This document shows, one piece after another, positions 36,597-45,698 of a stretch of 64,000 nucleotides of DNA. Position numbers and translations under genes: made by a program. Source of the stretch: Chryseobacterium sp. JJR-5R (GTDB taxonomy: Bacteria > Bacteroidota > Bacteroidia > Flavobacteriales > Weeksellaceae). Each line of letters begins with the position of its first letter. Position 1 is the stretch's first letter. The stretch covers positions 1,736,001-1,800,000 of the forward strand of contig NZ_CP139137.1 of NCBI RefSeq assembly GCF_034047335.1. The letters are read 5' to 3'. Below the pieces are notes generated by a model. It worked only from the letters and a program-made list of their open reading frames with translations, did no database searches and was not told the DNA's origin.

Positions 36597-36624
36597 AAAA
36601 GCCCAGGATATGTCCCGGGCTTTT
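36597..36624. terminator. Second hairpin, probably serving the minus-strand gene
   Basis: 12-bp arms 36597-36608 and 36613-36624 with one mismatch, A run on one side and T run on the other, so it can work in both directions; it ends the minus-strand gene that stops at 36675. Confidence 0.7.
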
Positions 36625-36674
36625 AAATTTTTGTTCAGATGTAATCTAAAAACAATTTATTTTTCTTAACTCCT

Positions 36675-36908
36675 TTACTGTTCAGCGTTGTGATCCGGGA
36701 AGTCCTGTTCCGGTTTAATGGTATAAAACTCAATATATCCGCATTCCGGACAGAACATCAGCTTTGCGGGAAATGACTGTGAAGATTCGTTCAGCTTCTT
36801 GGTTTCACTGTCAAAGTCCAGTTTCGGTAAATTAACGAACGTCATATTGGTTAAAAGTTCGCTTTCGTGATTGATGCATACGTAATCACCTTTTTCATTT
36901 TTCGGCAT
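36675..36908 (-). CDS. Hypothetical 77-aa zinc-ribbon-like protein
   Basis: Start at ATG 36908 (MPKNEKGDYVCINHESELL); a longer frame to 36971 gives an unlikely leader. A YVCINHE segment near the N-terminus and FCPECGYIEFY near the C-terminus look like a split metal-binding knuckle (C..H...CPEC). No family is recognised. It faces the tRNA across two hairpins. Confidence 0.6.
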   Translation of the reverse strand: MPKNEKGDYVCINHESELLTNMTFVNLPKLDFDSETKKLNESSQSFPAKLMFCPECGYIEFYTIKPEQDFPDHNAEQ

Positions 36909-37043
36909 ATCTGCTATTTTTTTGGTTATTACATAGTTAATGATAATATATTGAGTATAAGATGATTTCAAGCATAATGATCTTTAATAAAAAGACTTCT
37001 GCATGGCCATGATCACCTGTGGGAAATTATTATTAAATACTCA

Positions 37044-37226
37044 GAGCCTGTTTAAATTTAGTTACAAATATAATCTCCAGCCGATTAAGGTAACTGCGCA
37101 GATCTGGATAACCCATAAAAAATATGCTGAACCTGTTGAATCTGCGAGCGTATATTACAGAATAAGATTTAAATCTGCCATAAAAATGTAAAGCTATAAG
37201 TATTAAACAGACTTATAAACAGGCCC
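37044..37226. mobile_element. Possible MITE-like element
   Basis: Imperfect terminal inverted repeats: left GAGCCTGTTTAAATTTAG at 37044-37061 and right TTATAAACAGGCCC at 37214-37227 share GCCTGTTTA. No transposase frame is inside; a 62-aa open frame across it shows no coding character. It lies between the zinc-ribbon-like gene and susD. Without other copies the call is tentative. Confidence 0.35.
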
Positions 37227-37256
37227 TGCCTCTTTTTTACAAAAACAGTTAACAGT

Positions 37257-38792
37257 TTAAGGATTCTGGTCATATCCGGCCACCTGAATCTGGGATAGAG
37301 GGACCTGATATAAATAATCATTTGTGGTAATGGTATAATTATAATTGAGCTGTGCAGCAGCCTGGTTGATTACGGCTACTCCCGTATTCCAACGGACCAG
37401 GTCATGCCAGTAAACCCCTTCGCCGGCAAATTCCACCCTTCTTTCTTTACGGAGCGCCGTGGTAAAGTCGGAAGCGGATATTGAAGCCGGAACCGGAGCG
37501 AGCCCTGCCCTCTGGCGGATCCTGTTTAAATAAGGGACCGCAGCGCTTGTATTGCCCTGATTATTTAAAATTTCCGCATACATCAAAAGGACATCGGCAT
37601 ACCGTATAACCGGGAAGTTGATGGGCCAGTCATAACGGTTGGTAATCACCATGCCTTTTTCGCGGAACTTCACGAAAAAATTAGCATTATCGGGCTGTCC
37701 GTTCTGTGCAATGAAGCTGGTCCTGACGGTTAGAGGAAGCCTCAGGTCTCCGGGTTCATATGCATTAATCAGTGACTGGGAAACCCCCAGTTCGGCAGGA
37801 CTGTATAAGCTGCCCTGCGCGTTATAATAAGGATCAGCCGTCCCGAAATTCGGTGAAACATAACTTGGCAGGTAAGAACCCTGCGACAGGCCTCCGCTGA
37901 TGTGCTGGATCTCGAAAATATGGTATTTGTTGTCGTTGGCACTTTTGAACAGATCTGCATAATTGGGAGCAAACGTCACAAACTGGCCTTCTCCCTGAAT
38001 GACTGTAAACAAATGCTCTTTTGCTTTTTGAGCATACGAACCGTTATTGAGCGGATAACCGGATCCGGTAAGGTACATTCTGCCCAACATGGCATGGGCC
38101 GCAAATTTTGTAATCCTTCCTTTGTTCGCTGCATCATAGACATTTTTTAAACCGGCTACAGAGGCCTCAATTTCTGAAGTAATGAAATTATAAAGTGTAG
38201 CCAGATCTGTTCTCGGTATTTTGGCAGCTTCTTCAGGACTCACGGGTTTATCAATAAGAGGGACTTTCCCGAAAATACGCATCAGCTCAAAATAAGCATA
38301 GGCTCTCAGGAAACGGGCTTCAGAACGGTATTGCTCCTTCAGTGCAGGATCCGCAAACGGCACTGCATCAATTCTGGACAAAAGCGTGTTGGCATAAGAA
38401 ATCTGTTGGTAGGCATCTTCCCAGAGGATTTCGATCTCATCGGTAGATGAGGTATCCTGAAAACGGTTGATGGCATAATAATCCCTGTTTCCGTTCTGCG
38501 AGATGGCATTGAAGTTATTGGAACGGACTTCTGATGCCAGTAAGTAAAAATTAACGTCATAGCCTCCCCGGGATGAGGCGTTCACCATAGCGGAGTAGAC
38601 CCCTGACAAAGCCTGGCTGATCTGCAGCTCGGTGGTATAAAAAGAGTTCTGGGTAATGTTGTTTTCCGGTTCCAGCAGCAGGTCCTTTTCGCAGCCGGCC
38701 ATTCCCAGCATCAGGGTGCCGCATAGCAATGCTTTTGTAAGAGATCTCACAGGTGACGGTAAATAGGACGCATTTATTTTAGTGATTTTCAT
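37257..38792 (-). CDS. SusD/RagB family nutrient-binding lipoprotein
   Basis: A 511-residue outer-membrane lipoprotein; the lipobox LGMAGC ends the signal at Cys33 or so. Helical TPR-like SusD fold, with the typical FYTTELQISQALSGVYSAM near the start and YADVLLMYAEILN and VRFAGEGVYWHDLVRW-type segment (RRVEFAGEGVYWHDLVRW) near the end. It forms the lid of a SusCD transporter with the preceding SusC. Carbohydrate or peptide ligand is unknown; no glycosidase is encoded nearby. Confidence 0.92.
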   Translation of the reverse strand: MKITKINASYLPSPVRSLTKALLCGTLMLGMAGCEKDLLLEPENNITQNSFYTTELQISQALSGVYSAMVNASSRGGYDVNFYLLASEVRSNNFNAISQNGNRDYYAINRFQDTSSTDEIEILWEDAYQQISYANTLLSRIDAVPFADPALKEQYRSEARFLRAYAYFELMRIFGKVPLIDKPVSPEEAAKIPRTDLATLYNFITSEIEASVAGLKNVYDAANKGRITKFAAHAMLGRMYLTGSGYPLNNGSYAQKAKEHLFTVIQGEGQFVTFAPNYADLFKSANDNKYHIFEIQHISGGLSQGSYLPSYVSPNFGTADPYYNAQGSLYSPAELGVSQSLINAYEPGDLRLPLTVRTSFIAQNGQPDNANFFVKFREKGMVITNRYDWPINFPVIRYADVLLMYAEILNNQGNTSAAVPYLNRIRQRAGLAPVPASISASDFTTALRKERRVEFAGEGVYWHDLVRWNTGVAVINQAAAQLNYNYTITTNDYLYQVPLSQIQVAGYDQNP

Positions 38793-38804
38793 TTTTTTTA
38801 TCGT

Positions 38805-41726
38805 TTAAAAGTTAAAGTTTAAGCCCATCATATAGACCTTGGCATTGGGATATGCTCCGTAATCGGTACCGTCTGACTGTACGGACTCCGGATTGTAACC
38901 CCCGTAATAGTGGTCTTTTCTCCAGACATTTTCCAGGCTGACATAAATCCTCAGGTTGGAAATTTTCAGTTTATTCGCCAGCTCCTGTTCAAAATTGTAT
39001 CCCAGGGTCACGTTTTTCAGCTGGATGTAAGTGGCATCGTACAGCCACCGCGTGTCAAGAAGACTTCCCGTAGTACCGTCAAGCCTCGGCGTTTTTCCGT
39101 CGCCGGGATTCTCATCGGAACGCCAGCGGTTGGCCCAGTTGCCCATAACATTGGTGGTGGTGCCCATCCCGGTACGATCGATGGCACGGCCCAGCAAAGC
39201 ATAGCTGTATCCGCCTTTCTGCCCCTGAAAAAATACCGAAAGGTCAAATCCTTTGTACGAGAATGTATTGGTAAAGCCCCAGTAGTAATCCGGGGTAGGG
39301 CTCCCGATAATGTGGCGGTCGTTTTCATTGATGACACCGTCGCCGTTTACATCCCGGTATTTAACGTCTCCTGCAATGGCACCGTTTGTTTTCGCGATCC
39401 CCGAATTGTTGATATCTGCGGTTGACAGAACACCGATGGCCTCATACAGGTAAAAAGAATTGAGCTCTTCGCCCACTTTAATAATGTTCGTACTGCTGCT
39501 GAAACCGGTATATATTGGTGCATTGTCGCTTCCCAGCTGCAGCACTTTGTTATTGTTGAATGCAATATTTGCTGAAGTATTCCATTTAAATGCCCCGGTT
39601 AAGTTTTTTGTGCTTAAATCCAGTTCCAGGCCCCGGTTCTGGACCGAACCGACATTCTTCCACATGATATTGTAACCTGTAGCATAAGGAATCGGCTGCT
39701 GCAAAAGAAGGTCGTTGGTTTTTTTGATATAATAATCCGCTGTAAAATCTATTCTGTTGAAGAGCCCCAGTTCAAAACCGAAATCAGAAGACTGTGTTTT
39801 TTCCCAGGTTAAATCAGGATTGGGAATGGTAGTGGGTATCAAACCGTTTGATAAACCTCCGCCAAATGAATAATTTCCGCCAGCCAGTGTACCGAAAGCC
39901 CGGTAATCTCCGATGTTATCGTTTCCGTTTTCTCCCCAGCTGTATCTCAGTTTTAAGTTGCTCAGCCAGGTTTTATCCTTTAAAAATTCTTCCTCATCCA
40001 TTTTCCATGCACTGCCGAATGCTGCAAAAGTCCCGTAAAGATTATTCCATCCGAATCGGGAAGAACCGTCTCTGCGGATACTGGCAAACAGCAGGTATTT
40101 CTTTTTGTAATCATAGTTTACACGGCCGAATAATGAGATCAGCATCCGTTCTGAAGCCGTATATTCTGAATTTAATACCGATGCAGACTGGGTGAAGTTA
40201 AATGTTTTTAAATCGTCATTGGGAAAGCCTTTATTCCTATTATACTGGCCTGTCGTCCTGTAATTTTCTGCACTGTAGCCGGCAAGGGCAGCCACACTGT
40301 GGTTCCCAAAGGTCTTTTTATAATTTAACAGGGCTTCTCCCAGGTATCTGTTGTAATTTACCGTTCGGCGGCTGGCTATGCTTACCTGCCCCGGGATATT
40401 GGTGATCAGGTTGAACGTTGGGGTATAGCTGTTGTTGAGATTAAAGTTATTGGTTGCGCCCCCTGAAATTTTAAAATTCAGATTGGGGGTAATATCATAA
40501 GACATATAAAGGCTGGACAGCAACCTGAATTCATTGGTATTGTTTGTCGTATTTTCTAATACCCCGACCGGGCTTTGCGAGGAGCTGGCCCAGCGGTACC
40601 GGTCGTTTTTCCAGAAATTGGTATAAACGCCTGCTGACAGTTCTGCCACGGGTACCATCGAAAGCATTTTATGGGCTTCATTGTCTTTTCCATCCACCGC
40701 AGCTCCGTAGCTTCTGGAATAGCTTGGCCTCAATGTGATTCCGGCCTTCCATTTATCTGAGATATTTACGTCAACAACGGCACTCAGGTTAACCCTGCTG
40801 AACCCGGTATTGACAGCCAGGCCCTCCTGATCGAAATACGCCGCGGAAATTGCATATTTCACATCCTTGCTGCCTCCTCTTACAGACAACTGGTAATTCT
40901 GGATGGCTGCCGGACGGTAGAAAGCATCCTGCCAGTCTATGTACGCCACCTGGTCGGTTCCCCAGCGGGGATCAACCATAAAATTGACATTCGCTAAGTT
41001 ATAATTGGTGGTATTTGCCAGATTGAAATAATTGGCTCTTACCGCATAACTGTCTGATGCGGAGTTTCCCGGCGCTAAAGCTACCCATCTTTTATTAATG
41101 GATTCGGTAGCATAATCAATCCATTCCGAACTGTTCATGATATCCAGTTTTTTTTCGATGGTCTGGACACCGTAATACTGGGAAAATGAAAATGAAGGTT
41201 TCCCTGATACTCCTCTTTTGGTAGTTACGATCACAATCCCGTTAGAACCTCTGGATCCGTACATGGCCGTGGAAGCGGCATCTTTCAACACTTCAATCGA
41301 TTGCACATCATCCGGGGAAACATTTGACATATCATCAGCCACCATTCCGTCCACCACATAAAGCGGGGAATTGCTTGCAGAGATGGATGCACTGCCACGC
41401 ACCCTGATTTCTAAAGGTTCTCCGGGTTTTCCCGAAGTGGTCCGTGTCTTGACCCCGGCAATCTGGCCCGTCAGAGCCTGATCAACCCTTGCAATGGGGC
41501 GGTCCTTGAAGCTTCCGGCACTTACCCTGCCGACAGCGCCTGTAACTTCTCCTTTTTTCTGCGTACCGTAAGCGATGACCACCACTTCTTCAATGTCTTG
41601 GGTCTTATTATTGGAGTTCCGTAGAGTGTCCTGATTCCTGGCTGTACCGGCCGTTTGTTTTTCCTGTGATAAGACAAAACCTGAGGTACCTATTAAAATA
41701 CCCAGCGTTATTATGGATTTCTTCAT
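38805..41726 (-). CDS. SusC/RagA family TonB-linked outer-membrane receptor
   Basis: A 973-residue TonB-dependent barrel. Signal peptide to about residue 20; TonB-box-like IEEVVVIAYGTQKKGEVTGA; plug domain with SNSPLYVVDGMVADDMS and AMYGSRGSNGIVIVTTKRG; then the 22-strand barrel ending in aromatic-terminal strands (YMMGLNFNF). The N-terminal carboxypeptidase-regulatory-like domain of most SusC proteins is missing or very short. The susD gene follows 12 bases later, so the two form a unit. Confidence 0.93.
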   Translation of the reverse strand: MKKSIITLGILIGTSGFVLSQEKQTAGTARNQDTLRNSNNKTQDIEEVVVIAYGTQKKGEVTGAVGRVSAGSFKDRPIARVDQALTGQIAGVKTRTTSGKPGEPLEIRVRGSASISASNSPLYVVDGMVADDMSNVSPDDVQSIEVLKDAASTAMYGSRGSNGIVIVTTKRGVSGKPSFSFSQYYGVQTIEKKLDIMNSSEWIDYATESINKRWVALAPGNSASDSYAVRANYFNLANTTNYNLANVNFMVDPRWGTDQVAYIDWQDAFYRPAAIQNYQLSVRGGSKDVKYAISAAYFDQEGLAVNTGFSRVNLSAVVDVNISDKWKAGITLRPSYSRSYGAAVDGKDNEAHKMLSMVPVAELSAGVYTNFWKNDRYRWASSSQSPVGVLENTTNNTNEFRLLSSLYMSYDITPNLNFKISGGATNNFNLNNSYTPTFNLITNIPGQVSIASRRTVNYNRYLGEALLNYKKTFGNHSVAALAGYSAENYRTTGQYNRNKGFPNDDLKTFNFTQSASVLNSEYTASERMLISLFGRVNYDYKKKYLLFASIRRDGSSRFGWNNLYGTFAAFGSAWKMDEEEFLKDKTWLSNLKLRYSWGENGNDNIGDYRAFGTLAGGNYSFGGGLSNGLIPTTIPNPDLTWEKTQSSDFGFELGLFNRIDFTADYYIKKTNDLLLQQPIPYATGYNIMWKNVGSVQNRGLELDLSTKNLTGAFKWNTSANIAFNNNKVLQLGSDNAPIYTGFSSSTNIIKVGEELNSFYLYEAIGVLSTADINNSGIAKTNGAIAGDVKYRDVNGDGVINENDRHIIGSPTPDYYWGFTNTFSYKGFDLSVFFQGQKGGYSYALLGRAIDRTGMGTTTNVMGNWANRWRSDENPGDGKTPRLDGTTGSLLDTRWLYDATYIQLKNVTLGYNFEQELANKLKISNLRIYVSLENVWRKDHYYGGYNPESVQSDGTDYGAYPNAKVYMMGLNFNF

Positions 41727-42162
41727 TCTGTGGTTGGTTATTATATAAAAAGATTACTGATATGATTCTGCCGATTCAAACAGGCGAAATGCATGATCAG
41801 GATCAATATGATATTTCTCATGTTTTTATTTTCATAAAAGTATGCTTATCGTCAATGCCGGCTATCCTGCAGTTACCTGTTAATGTCACTTAAGATAGAA
41901 ATATAGCCTTCCCGTTCTTCTGACGGTGATTTTTTCCTGAAAGCATGGATTGATGTTGCCCTCAGAATTTCAGGAATACATCATTTTCAGCAAAAAAAAT
42001 TCCCTGAAAAGCATCTGAACTATTTGAAAAGAACTTTAGAAATAAGAGTAATTTAATGATCGATAGAGACATTGTATAATGACAATGTCCTGCAACAGAT
42101 AATTCATGCTGGACGAGTATATATAAGCTGCCGGCAAAGCTGATGTACAATAAAACTATCCT
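41727..42162. other. Intergenic region between susC and the Crp/Fnr gene
   Basis: No gene is evident. It should hold the promoter of susCD on the minus strand; no sigma or anti-sigma gene accompanies the pair. A short inverted repeat (TTTCAGG/CCTGAAA) near 41968-42018 was noticed. Confidence 0.4.
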
Positions 42163-42170
42163 TATATTTG
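42163..42170 (+). promoter_or_regulatory. Candidate promoter -7 element of the Crp/Fnr gene
   Basis: TATATTTG matches TAnnTTTG exactly and ends directly before the ATG at 42172, which argues for the second ATG at 42196 as translation start. Confidence 0.4.
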
Positions 42171-42195
42171 GATGAATAAATTATTCAGTACACTG

Positions 42196-42765
42196 ATGAA
42201 TTCCGCACTAAGAAAACATTTTGAAGAAATCATACCGCTCACGGATGAAGAATCCGGATATCTTGATCCCTTTTTTAAAACTAAAAAGCTGAAGAAGCAC
42301 CAGTACCTGATCCAGGAAAACGAACCGGTCACGCATCTTTATTTTGTTGTTAAAGGCCTTCTCAAAGCATCCCTGACTGATAAAGAAGGTAAGGAACACA
42401 TCATACAGTTTGCCGTTGAAAACTGGTGGATTTCAGATTTTCAGGCTTTCTATAATAATGTGCCGTCTGTAACCAATATCCATTGTCTTGAAGATGTGGA
42501 AGTATGTGGTATTTCAAAAGAAGATCTAGAAAAGATGTGCTCGGAAAACCATAAACTTGAACATTTTTTCAGGATCAAAAACAGTTTCGGCTATGTTGCG
42601 CTACAGCAGAGGATTCTTTCCCTGCTTACCACCCATGCAAAAGAAAGATTTGAGCAGTTTTCAGATCAGTATCCGCAGCTGCTGCAGAGGATTCCCAAAA
42701 CCATCATCGCTTCTTATTTAGGCGTTTCCCGAGAAACCCTGAGCCGGATCCAGAAAAAAGTGTGA
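42196..42765 (+). CDS. Crp/Fnr family transcriptional regulator
   Basis: A 189-residue protein with a cyclic-nucleotide-binding-like beta barrel (residues about 25-120, with KLKKHQYLIQENEPVTHLYFV and ENWWISDFQAF) and a C-terminal helix-turn-helix (IIASYLGVSRETLSRIQKK). An ATG at 42172 is possible but would begin on top of the candidate promoter. The DJ-1/PfpI gene follows 62-90 bases later, so co-regulation is likely. It resembles the second Crp/Fnr gene at 62566. Confidence 0.88.
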   Translation: MNSALRKHFEEIIPLTDEESGYLDPFFKTKKLKKHQYLIQENEPVTHLYFVVKGLLKASLTDKEGKEHIIQFAVENWWISDFQAFYNNVPSVTNIHCLEDVEVCGISKEDLEKMCSENHKLEHFFRIKNSFGYVALQQRILSLLTTHAKERFEQFSDQYPQLLQRIPKTIIASYLGVSRETLSRIQKKV

Positions 42766-42854
42766 TACAGGTCACAGTAAAATAGTGATACAGGTCCTGT
42801 TTTTAACCGTTTAATAAGTTCAACTTTGTGATACAATTTAAATACGATACCAAA

Positions 42855-43532
42855 ATGGACAAAAAAGTTTTATTTGTGCTTACGAGCCACGATGAATTGG
42901 GAAACACCGGTCTGAAAACCGGATTCTGGACGGAAGAACTGGCAGCTCCCTACTATCAGTTAGCCGATAACGGCGTTGAAATTACTTTGGCATCGCCTAA
43001 AGGAGGGCTTCCGCCGATTGATCCTAAAAGTGAAGACCCGTCTGCCCAGACCGATGCGACCCGCAGAATGGATCATGATCCTGTTTTAAAGGAGAAACTT
43101 AAGAATACACATCCTTTATCAGAAGTAAAAAGCGGAGATTTCGATGCGGTATTCTACCCCGGCGGACACGGGCCTCTCTGGGATTTGGCCGAAGATGCCG
43201 TTTCCCGTCAGCTGATTGTTGATTTTTATGTCTCCGGCAAGCCTGTGGCATTGGTATGCCATGCACCCGGCGTTTTGAAAGATGTTAAAATTGACGGAGA
43301 ATACCTGGTAAACGGTAAAAACGTGACGGGCTTTACCAATACGGAAGAAGATGCCGTACAGCTGACGGATATTGTTCCTTTCCTGGTTGAAGATATGCTG
43401 AAAGCAAACGGCGGAACCTACAGCAAAACAGAAGACTGGAGTCCTTACGCTGTAGTTGACGGAAGGTTAATTACAGGGCAAAATCCTGCATCCTCTGAAA
43501 AAGTGGCTGAAGAGTTACTGAAAATGATCTGA
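42855..43532 (+). CDS. DJ-1/PfpI family protein, Hsp31-like
   Basis: A 225-residue class-I glutamine-amidotransferase-like protein. Catalytic Cys in LVCHAPG, the PGGHGPLWDL oxyanion segment, and the early TSHDELGNTGLKTGFWTEELA segment are marks of the Hsp31/YedU-type chaperones and glyoxalase III. GTG at 42828 in frame gives 9 more residues but ATG 42855 fits the family start MDKKVLFVLTS. Follows the Crp/Fnr regulator; may be its target. Confidence 0.88.
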   Translation: MDKKVLFVLTSHDELGNTGLKTGFWTEELAAPYYQLADNGVEITLASPKGGLPPIDPKSEDPSAQTDATRRMDHDPVLKEKLKNTHPLSEVKSGDFDAVFYPGGHGPLWDLAEDAVSRQLIVDFYVSGKPVALVCHAPGVLKDVKIDGEYLVNGKNVTGFTNTEEDAVQLTDIVPFLVEDMLKANGGTYSKTEDWSPYAVVDGRLITGQNPASSEKVAEELLKMI

Positions 43533-43552
43533 AACCGATTTTCATCTTACAG

Positions 43553-43588
43553 AAATTCCCGGAAGTTTTTAGCTTCCGGGAATTTTAG
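43553..43588 (+). terminator. Rho-independent terminator of the DJ-1/PfpI gene
   Basis: 13-bp stem (43553-43565 with 43573-43585) and T-rich tail after the stop codon. Confidence 0.85.
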
Positions 43589-44081
43589 TGTTAAATAGTA
43601 TTGGATCCAGATATTGTAGCGGGATTTTGGATCCGGGATTTATTGTGAGTCATTCTATATTTTAAAGATATAATGTCAGTTGACTGTTTTTTATCATACC
43701 ATTTAAAAAGACATACACTTTATCGATGTACCGATTAATGCAGAGCATTTATCAGGCTCCGCCTTTCAGCATTTTCGATCTGCTATCCATTGGATGAGTA
43801 GGCAGAGATCATGGTGAATATCTTTTAGCATGCAGTGTTAAATTTTTTACCAGACCATATTAAACAACTTTAAATTGTCAAATAAACAACAATTTATTGT
43901 TTATAACGAAATAAGTGTAACTTTACTCTATGATTAAATAAAACACGACACGTTTTGTCGCATTGCAGAAATATTTTTGCTTCAGAAAGTTTACAGGGAA
44001 ATGAAGCAGAAGTAGGGCAATGGTTAAACATGATCATATTCGCATAAAATTGATATGTATCATCTTTTTACGGTGAATTAA
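43589..44081. other. Long non-coding stretch upstream of the T9SS/RHS operon
   Basis: About 490 bases without a credible gene. It contains a palindrome ATAAACAA-N7-TTGTTTAT at 43882-43904 that could be an operator. GC is low. Confidence 0.45.
43882..43904. promoter_or_regulatory. Palindrome, possible operator of the RHS operon
   Basis: Perfect 8-base arms (43882-43889 and 43897-43904) with a 7-base spacer, some 230 bases before the operon's first ATG. Such AT palindromes may arise by chance. Confidence 0.25.
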
Positions 44082-44087
44082 AAAACA

Positions 44088-44095
44088 TATTTTTG
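44088..44095 (+). promoter_or_regulatory. Candidate promoter -7 element of the T9SS/RHS operon
   Basis: TATTTTTG is an exact TAnnTTTG, 39 bases before the ATG at 44135; no clear -33 TTG. It would drive the four-gene unit 44135-52577. Confidence 0.4.
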
Positions 44096-44134
44096 CAGGA
44101 ATTATAAAAAAATAATAATTAAAATACTAAGGAC

Positions 44135-45694
44135 ATGAAAAAACTCTACATGAGTGCACTATCCGTGTGTACGGTTCTGGGCATTTCAGCCCAGGAAGTC
44201 CTCTGGCAGAAGGACATCAAATCCTCAACGCAGGATTTCCTATCGCAGGTCACCACTACCATCGACGGGCAATACTTAATTACAGGAAGCAGCATCCGGT
44301 CCAATAAAATTTCTTCAGACAATAAGCAAAACCAGGGTTACGATTTTCACCTGATAAAATTAAATCAACAAGGACAAGAAGTCTGGGAAAAATATTTTTC
44401 CGGGAAGAACCACGATTTTTTATCGGCTACCGTAAATACACAGGAGGGTGGCTTTTTAATTTCAGGAACCAGTTACTCGGGAAAGGGCTTGGACAAAAAA
44501 GACGATTCCAAAGGCGGATCTGATATCTGGCTGATCCGGATTAATGAGTTTGGGGATGAACTGTGGCAGAAAACCATCGGCGGAGCTTCTGATGAAGAAG
44601 CCAGGGCAGTGATCCAGACGACTGATTTCGGATTCTTCGTTGCGGGTAATGTACAGAATGCAGAGAAAGGCTACGGCTCCAAAGATGTTTTGATCATCAG
44701 GCTGGATAAAAACGGAAAGGAGATTTCGCAGCTTATTCTGGGCGGGAAAGGCCTGGATGAAGTGGAGAAGATGGTCCCGACCAAAGACGGCGGGACTTTA
44801 CTGGGTATCTATTCAAGAAGCGCTGCAGGAGGGTCAAAGAAAACAGAGAACTATGGCGAAGGCGATTACTGGATCATCAAACTTAACAAAGACGGCAGAG
44901 TAGAATGGGAAAAGAATTTTGGCGGCAAGGGCGATGACCATCCAAGGACGCTGGCTTTAACTTCCACCGGCTATCTGATCGGCGGGGAATCCAGGTCGGA
45001 AAGATCAGGCAACAAATCGGTTGGGATTGAAGAAGGAACCGACCTGTGGCTCATTTCACTCGATGAAAGAGGCGAAGAGATCTGGCAGAAGTCGTACAGC
45101 TTTAAGAACCGGGATGTCTTGATGGGAATGAGTGTGATGACGAAGACACAAGATACAAGAATCAAAAGCCAAGACATTACGACCGGGATTTTACTTGGCG
45201 GTTATACTCAGGCTGAGCAAAGGGTAGAGACGGATGATGAAACATTCTGGATGCTGTATCTGGATCAGAACGGAAATGAGCAGTGGCGAAAGCATGTGAA
45301 GGGAGAAAAGAGACAGCGAGAAGAGAGACTGTCAGATATTAGGCTTAACCGTGACGGCTCCATTATCCTGGCCGGCACCAGTGCTGAAGAACTTGGGAAA
45401 GAAAACTGGAAGATCGTGAAGCTGGGCGACAAGCAGATTGACCAACTGATCGAGAAGCAGGATATTAAGATCTACCCGAACCCGGTGAGTGATTATGCGT
45501 ATGTGGAGATCGGATTTGACTTTAAGGAAGCGGATATTGTGATGTATGATATGGGCGGAAGGCAGCTTCAAAGTGTGAAAACCAAAAACAAAGTGACAAA
45601 GATTAATACCCAAAATCTGGTTCAGGGAGCTTACCTGATATCGGTAAAAACGGCTGAAGGAAAAACGGCGAGTGCTAAACTGATTAAGAAATAA
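44135..45694 (+). CDS. Secreted repeat (propeller-like) protein with T9SS sorting domain
   Basis: A 519-residue exoprotein: signal peptide (ending GISAQE), five or six repeats of the form W.IKLN..G...W.K..GG...D......T.DGG....G.S, which look like propeller blades, and a type A T9SS tail (IYPNPVSDYAYVEIG to the end). It is 4 bases before the YD/SpvB-like gene and thus in one operon with the RHS toxin. It may be a surface partner of that toxin; this is inference from position. Residues about 336-350 (TKTQDTRIKSQD) look like an inserted repeat. Confidence 0.85.
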   Translation: MKKLYMSALSVCTVLGISAQEVLWQKDIKSSTQDFLSQVTTTIDGQYLITGSSIRSNKISSDNKQNQGYDFHLIKLNQQGQEVWEKYFSGKNHDFLSATVNTQEGGFLISGTSYSGKGLDKKDDSKGGSDIWLIRINEFGDELWQKTIGGASDEEARAVIQTTDFGFFVAGNVQNAEKGYGSKDVLIIRLDKNGKEISQLILGGKGLDEVEKMVPTKDGGTLLGIYSRSAAGGSKKTENYGEGDYWIIKLNKDGRVEWEKNFGGKGDDHPRTLALTSTGYLIGGESRSERSGNKSVGIEEGTDLWLISLDERGEEIWQKSYSFKNRDVLMGMSVMTKTQDTRIKSQDITTGILLGGYTQAEQRVETDDETFWMLYLDQNGNEQWRKHVKGEKRQREERLSDIRLNRDGSIILAGTSAEELGKENWKIVKLGDKQIDQLIEKQDIKIYPNPVSDYAYVEIGFDFKEADIVMYDMGGRQLQSVKTKNKVTKINTQNLVQGAYLISVKTAEGKTASAKLIKK

Positions 45695-45698
45695 AAAT

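Noticed and set aside
37003..37191. 62-aa plus-strand frame
   Set aside because: It crosses the MITE-like element, has no recognisable fold and no ribosome or promoter context.
41962..42150. 62-aa minus-strand frame between susC and the Crp/Fnr gene
   Set aside because: Composition is that of random AT-rich DNA and it is not linked to a start signal.
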